Shown piece after piece: positions 45,239-46,285 of a stretch of DNA of 46,285 nt. A program made the position numbers and the translations under genes. Below the pieces are notes generated by a model. The model saw nothing but the letters and a program-made list of their open reading frames with translations. It was not told the DNA's origin and did no database searches. This stretch comes from Rhodanobacteraceae bacterium (GTDB lineage Bacteria > Pseudomonadota > Gammaproteobacteria > Xanthomonadales > Rhodanobacteraceae): positions 1-46,285 of the forward strand of contig JAICJG010000007.1 in assembly GCA_025928585.1 (NCBI GenBank), given 5' to 3'. How positions within the stretch are numbered: position 1 is the first letter of the stretch; each line of letters opens with the position of its first letter.

Positions 45239-46011
45239 GCCGCACGGACTGGAACGAGCACGCGTGGCGCCTGATCCACGATGCGCCGCAGCCGCCTGCC
45301 CTGCACATGGCGATCGACGAGGTGCTGACCGACGAGGTGGCGGCGCGCCGCAGGCCGCCGACGCTCAGGGTCTGGGAATGGTCGTCGTCATGCGTGGTGA
45401 TCGGGCGTTTCCAGTCGCTGCGCAACGAAATCGACCCGGATGGCGCATCGCGGCACGGCATCGAGGTGGTGCGGCGGATCAGCGGCGGCGGTGCGATGTT
45501 CATCGAGCCGGGCAACACCATTACGTATTCGCTGTACGCCCCTGACACGCTGGTCGCAGGGATGGGCTTCCAGGAATCGTACGAATTCATGGACCGATGG
45601 GTAATCGATGCCTTGCACGGCCTGGGCATCGATGCCTGGTACCAGCCGCTCAACGACATCACCTCACCGTCCGGCAAGATCGCCGGCGCCGCACAGACGC
45701 GCCGCGGCGGGGCCGTGCTCCACCACGTCACGATGGCCTATGACATCGACACTACGAAGATGCTCGAAGTCTTGAGGATCGGGCGCGAGAAATTGTCCGA
45801 CAAGGTCACGCAAAGCGCCGCCAAGCGGGTCGATCCGCTGCGCAGCCAGACGGGCCTGCCGCGCCCCGAGATCATCAACCGGATGATCGAAACCTTCCGC
45901 TCCGCCCATGGCCTGGCGCGGCATCGGCTCTTGCCGCACGAACGGGAACGCGCCGTGGCACTGGCTGCGACCAAGTTCGCGAGTGCGGCCTGGACCGGAA
46001 TCGTTCCTTGA
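45235..46011 (+). CDS. lplA: Lipoate-protein ligase A, catalytic subunit
   Basis: A 258-residue LplA/BPL-fold protein. The lipoyl-AMP site is VVRRISGGGAMFIEPGN (80-94), and the lysine motif is SGKIAGAAQTRRGGAVLHH with Lys148. MAIDEVL and the FQESYEFMDRWVIDALHGLGIDA helix also fit. It activates lipoate with ATP and attaches it to E2 and GcvH domains. At 258 residues it lacks the C-terminal domain of E. coli LplA (338), which here is encoded by the gene upstream. The start is GTG, overlapping that gene. A stem-loop repeat follows 5 bases after the stop. Confidence 0.9.
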   Translation: MSRTDWNEHAWRLIHDAPQPPALHMAIDEVLTDEVAARRRPPTLRVWEWSSSCVVIGRFQSLRNEIDPDGASRHGIEVVRRISGGGAMFIEPGNTITYSLYAPDTLVAGMGFQESYEFMDRWVIDALHGLGIDAWYQPLNDITSPSGKIAGAAQTRRGGAVLHHVTMAYDIDTTKMLEVLRIGREKLSDKVTQSAAKRVDPLRSQTGLPRPEIINRMIETFRSAHGLARHRLLPHERERAVALAATKFASAAWTGIVP

Positions 46012-46016
46012 TTCTT

Positions 46017-46034
46017 GCGATCGTCCCTGATCGC
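46017..46034. repeat. Stem-loop repeat, copy 2
   Basis: Bases 46017-46034 (gcgatc-gtccct-gatcgc) match 33234-33251, and with one flanking base the match is 19. Its position 5 bases past the lplA stop would suit a 3'-end structure. No gene is seen between 46012 and 46188. Confidence 0.5.
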
Positions 46035-46188
46035 GGCATGGCAGGACTAACGAGTAGCCGGCCCAACCCGGCGTTGTGATGGATCAGAACGGCCATCCAT
46101 GGCCTGACTTTTCGCAACAGCTGCGGCGCCGTGGTTGGAGAACGCACTTGCAACCGGCACAATTGCGCCGACTGCGGAAGGACGATCC

Positions 46189-46285
46189 ATGCGCTGGCTG
46201 CGACGCACTGTCGTTGTGCTGATTGTCGTGCTCGTCATCGTGTCCGCGATCGGCTGGCGCCTGCTCGCGGGGAGCCGCCCGCAAA
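46189..46285 (+). CDS. N-terminus of a membrane or exported protein (3' end outside window)
   Basis: Only 32 residues are visible. They begin with a basic stretch (RWLRR), then a hydrophobic helix (VVVLIVVLVIVSAIGW) and LLAGSRPQ, typical of an inner-membrane signal anchor. The GGAAGGA upstream of the ATG at 46189 is a good ribosome-binding site. The short SRPQ after the helix recalls the start of penicillin-acylase-family proteins of xanthomonads, but that is a weak guess; no domain is in the window. Confidence 0.6.
   Translation, partial: MRWLRRTVVVLIVVLVIVSAIGWRLLAGSRPQ

Overview
The window is GC-rich chromosomal DNA with tightly packed, often translationally coupled genes. Its content (minCDE, parC, oligoribonuclease, exonuclease I, RlmKL, aspartate/glutamate leucyltransferase, TesB, Cfa, a small 'pathogenicity-like' membrane protein) points to a gammaproteobacterium, most likely of the Xanthomonadales/Lysobacterales (Rhodanobacteraceae-like). 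This placement is inferred from gene content and protein flavour; no rRNA gene is present. No tRNA, CRISPR array, prophage or complete insertion sequence was seen.

Layout. 1-405 is the 3' end of a malto-oligosyltrehalose synthase gene. 438-1246 holds two small stress/structural genes (PRC-barrel, DUF2945). 1436-11857 is a leftward run for sugar phosphates: a large GH94 glucan phosphorylase-like protein, then zwf, a HAD phosphatase, tal, pgi and pgm. From zwf to pgm, neighbours overlap by 4 bases or lie 4 bases apart. 12167-14707 reads rightward: a DUF6065 protein, then gnd and pgl overlapping by 4 bases. Together these sets can turn glucose-1-phosphate (from glucan phosphorolysis) into glucose-6-phosphate and pass it through the oxidative and non-oxidative pentose phosphate routes.

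14961-23737 is housekeeping: orn and sbcB (divergent DEDDh exonucleases), a methyltransferase, rlmKL with a small hydrolase, an AmpD-like amidase, tesB, and a membrane protein coupled to the leucyltransferase gene bpt. 24033-26412 is a rightward cluster of an SPFH membrane protein, a ribbon-helix-helix protein, DUF4177, a DUF3887-like secreted protein and a VanY-like peptidase. 26542-31229 runs leftward: an AlkA-like glycosylase, DUF423, and a GldA/GldF/GldG-type ABC system. 31578-35540 holds a membrane-anchored SRPBCC/GyrI-like protein with a strong terminator and a NarL-type two-component system.

35678-38870 is a GNAT gene overlapping minC, then minD, minE and a putative HExxH protease. 39015-41081 is the clearest regulatory unit: a fluoride riboswitch upstream of crcB, a DUF190 gene and an MFS transporter gene, joined by 4-base overlaps. 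41223-46285 holds cfa, parC, a two-gene (split) lipoate-protein ligase, and the start of a gene running off the window.

Several gene-free stretches hold short REP-like or stem-loop repeats shared between distant places in the window. The items most worth following are the fluoride-riboswitch operon with its MFS transporter, the glucan-phosphorylase/pentose-phosphate cluster with its embedded phosphatase, the split lipoate ligase, and the SPFH/RHH cluster with its candidate operator.
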